A DNA stretch of 64,000 nucleotides from Pectinophora gossypiella. Its lineage: Eukaryota > Arthropoda > Insecta > Lepidoptera > Gelechiidae. Location: contig NC_065414.1 of assembly GCF_024362695.1 (NCBI RefSeq), positions 3,861,501 to 3,925,500 of the forward strand. The letters run 5' to 3'. The notes under the pieces are model-generated. The model saw only the letters and a program-made list of their open reading frames with translations, ran no database searches and was not told the DNA's origin. The number at the start of each line of letters is the position of its first letter. The stretch's first letter is position 1. A program made the translations under genes and the position numbers. Below, piece after piece: positions 62,500-64,000 of the stretch.

Positions 62500-62815
62500 T
62501 GATTTTGAGGTTGTGTATACGTTATTACAATAAAATACCAAATAATATTTTGAATTTGTCAGAAAATAAATAGAAAGCACATTTATGTAAAAAAGGCTTA
62601 TTTTAAGATAAATTATTACCTAAATGGTAAAAATCCTCTAGTTATTAAATAACTTGAAAGGCATGTTGCTGTTGCAGTTTCTTGTCATTTCTTCTCCTCA
62701 GCTATAATACCTTGCGAAATGACGTAGATTTAAAAATGTTAAATTGACCTTCAACAAGTTTATCCGTCATAATTACGTTGAATAAATGATTCTGATTTCT
62801 GATCTGATATCCATC
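62500..62815 (+). mobile_element. LINE 3' end, plus copy
   Basis: ATTACAATAAAATACCAAAT, AATTTGTCAGAAAATAAATA, CCTTGCGAAATGACGTAGAT and tail GATTCTGATTTCTGATCTGA. Only traces of the former C-terminal coding sequence are visible. Confidence 0.8.
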
Positions 62816-62919
62816 AAAGAATCAAGTCATGTAATAATGGTTATGGTTAGGTTAATGACCGAACTCATTTATTTTGATTTTCAAATACGCATATAGATGA
62901 CAACGATAATCTACATAGA

Positions 62920-63160
62920 GGTCAATAGAGTCACAAGTGCGAACATCAAAACCACACTTGCAGTCACTTTAGATATATCCATGCTATAACTGAAATGACA
63001 CTATCACTTTGTCGATTTTTATGATATACACGGGAAGATAAACAGCTGAACGCGTACTTTCTTATTCCATTCCGATCCACTCATTATTATTTTCTTTTTA
63101 TTATTACGACTTACCGAAGATATACCGCACATGACATAAATCACTTGGCCGGAAAGATCC
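62920..63160 (+). repeat. Eroded repeat N, then repeat K fragment
   Basis: GAGGTCAATAGAGTCACAAG and ACACGGGAAGATAAACAGCT (N). GACTTACCGAAGATATACCG and AATCACTTGGCCGGAAAGAT (K, 63108-63155). Confidence 0.55.
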
Positions 63161-64000
63161 CACCATAGAAAATATTAGTCTAAATTATTAATACTAAAAT
63201 AAAACTTAATTAAAACATTTCCTAAAATGATACTGACGTAAAATGTAGCTTCTTTAATTTCGTTTGACTAACGATGTGACAAGAACACAAGATGAATTTT
63301 TAATGTATAATTAGGTTTTTGTGCCGTGGAAAGCTTCTAGTAATTGCCCCTTAAAGTTTTTTTTAATATCACTCAACATGTAATTAGCTAAGTGCTGTCT
63401 GACAACTGTTCTTCGTGAATGATAAACGAGCCACCTTGTAAGGTGGTGTTTAATTCTATTCACACATTCTCAAATCACAATTATTCCATTTATGAAAAAC
63501 TCTTCATATAAATAATTTTATATCAAACGCTTTGTTTACTCCTTTTTAAATCTATCTAGATCAGGAAAAGCAAAACGCTTTAACCAATAAGTACAAAAGA
63601 GCAGCGGTTATCGATAAAAAAGGGAAAAAATTAAAAGAGAACTTTATTGCACGCCCCGATACAATTAAGTGCGCCGAGTCAATTGATGGCATGCATACAA
63701 TACGTTAGGATATCAAGTAGGCTAAAGAAAGGGCGCCAAGTTTCACGCATGCGCAAAACAGGACACAGGAAAACACAGCCAGTCGCCCGAAGGCAGTCTT
63801 CGCGACGACGTCCCTTGCAGCGGACGTGATACGCGCTCCAAAATTCGAATTTCGTAATCCATATACGCGAGTGTTCATAGATGAAAAAGAAACAGATATG
63901 TTATGAAAGTTGTAGGTAGATTTACGTGCAATGCGCGGCGTGCGTGATGTTCGCACTAAGCGTGCTTTTGTTCATGACAGTGTTAGACTGTGTACCTTCT
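63161..64000. other. Repeat-poor right end, possible unique sequence
   Basis: No repeat family recognised. From about 63640 the sequence is less AT-rich with several CpG (GTCTTCGCGACGACGTCCC near 63795), unlike the flanking DNA. Open stretches on both strands (63647-63829 plus, 63705-63956 minus) show no protein motif. A promoter or 5' exon of a neighbouring gene is possible but not shown. Confidence 0.35.

Noticed and set aside
63705..63956. 83-codon minus-strand open frame at the right end
   Set aside because: No motif or codon pattern supports it; listed only as possible unique sequence.

Overview
The window is AT-rich, intron- or intergene-like animal DNA packed with transposable elements. 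It is almost certainly from a moth or butterfly (Lepidoptera). The evidence is RTE, Jockey-group and Ty3/gypsy retroelements, Helitrons ending in CTAG, and several tRNA-headed SINE families whose bodies resemble, from memory, those described in noctuid moths. I found no convincing host protein-coding gene, no true tRNA or rRNA gene and no CRISPR array. The only long open frames belong to retroelements.

Family names used here are local labels. SINE-A: tRNA-like head with a CAC anticodon position, body with GTGCTTCGGAAGGCACG, tail ending in GAAGAAG. SINE-B: head CTGTGGTTC..ACCGG. SINE-C: A-box plus 5S rRNA-like head, (GAT)n tail. SINE-G: GGAGCCGTGG head. SINE-H: tail derived from an RTE 3' end. 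MITE-1 to MITE-7: short inverted-repeat DNA elements. Repeats D, E, F, K, L, M, N: dispersed repeats of unknown class.

Layout. 1-6.06 kb: a decayed Ty3/gypsy element on the minus strand (Gag, zinc knuckles, protease region, RT/RNase H) split by an apparently full-length RTE element with a 12-bp target-site duplication. The Gag N-terminal side runs into a 270-bp pentanucleotide array. 6-16 kb: MITE-1 copies, SINEs, a decayed minus-strand LINE (10.1-11.9 kb), a GAAATGAT-motif cluster and MITE-2. 16-33 kb: mostly SINE-A, -B, -C, -G and -H copies, LINE 3' ends, repeats D and K, MITE-3 and MITE-5. 33.6-36.3 kb: a 1.1-kb non-autonomous Helitron, a Helitron 5' fragment and repeat L. 38.9-43.0 kb: a SINE-B copy broken by a truncated LINE and by a hAT-like element that itself holds MITE-6, followed by a 5'-truncated Jockey-group LINE with one reading frame and two nonsense codons. 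43-49 kb: SINE-A cluster, MITE-7, and a MITE-1 dimer inside MITE-5. 49-64 kb: sparser repeats, more MITE-1 and MITE-4, and a repeat-poor right end.

How the parts interact. The RTE element and the 3' tails of SINE-C and SINE-H share terminal sequence, so the RTE group is the likely retrotransposition machinery for those SINEs. The MITEs encode nothing and would need transposases in trans. Insertion order can be read at several nests from target-site duplications. Some LINE 3' ends and degenerate repeats have edges known only to about 10-30 bases.
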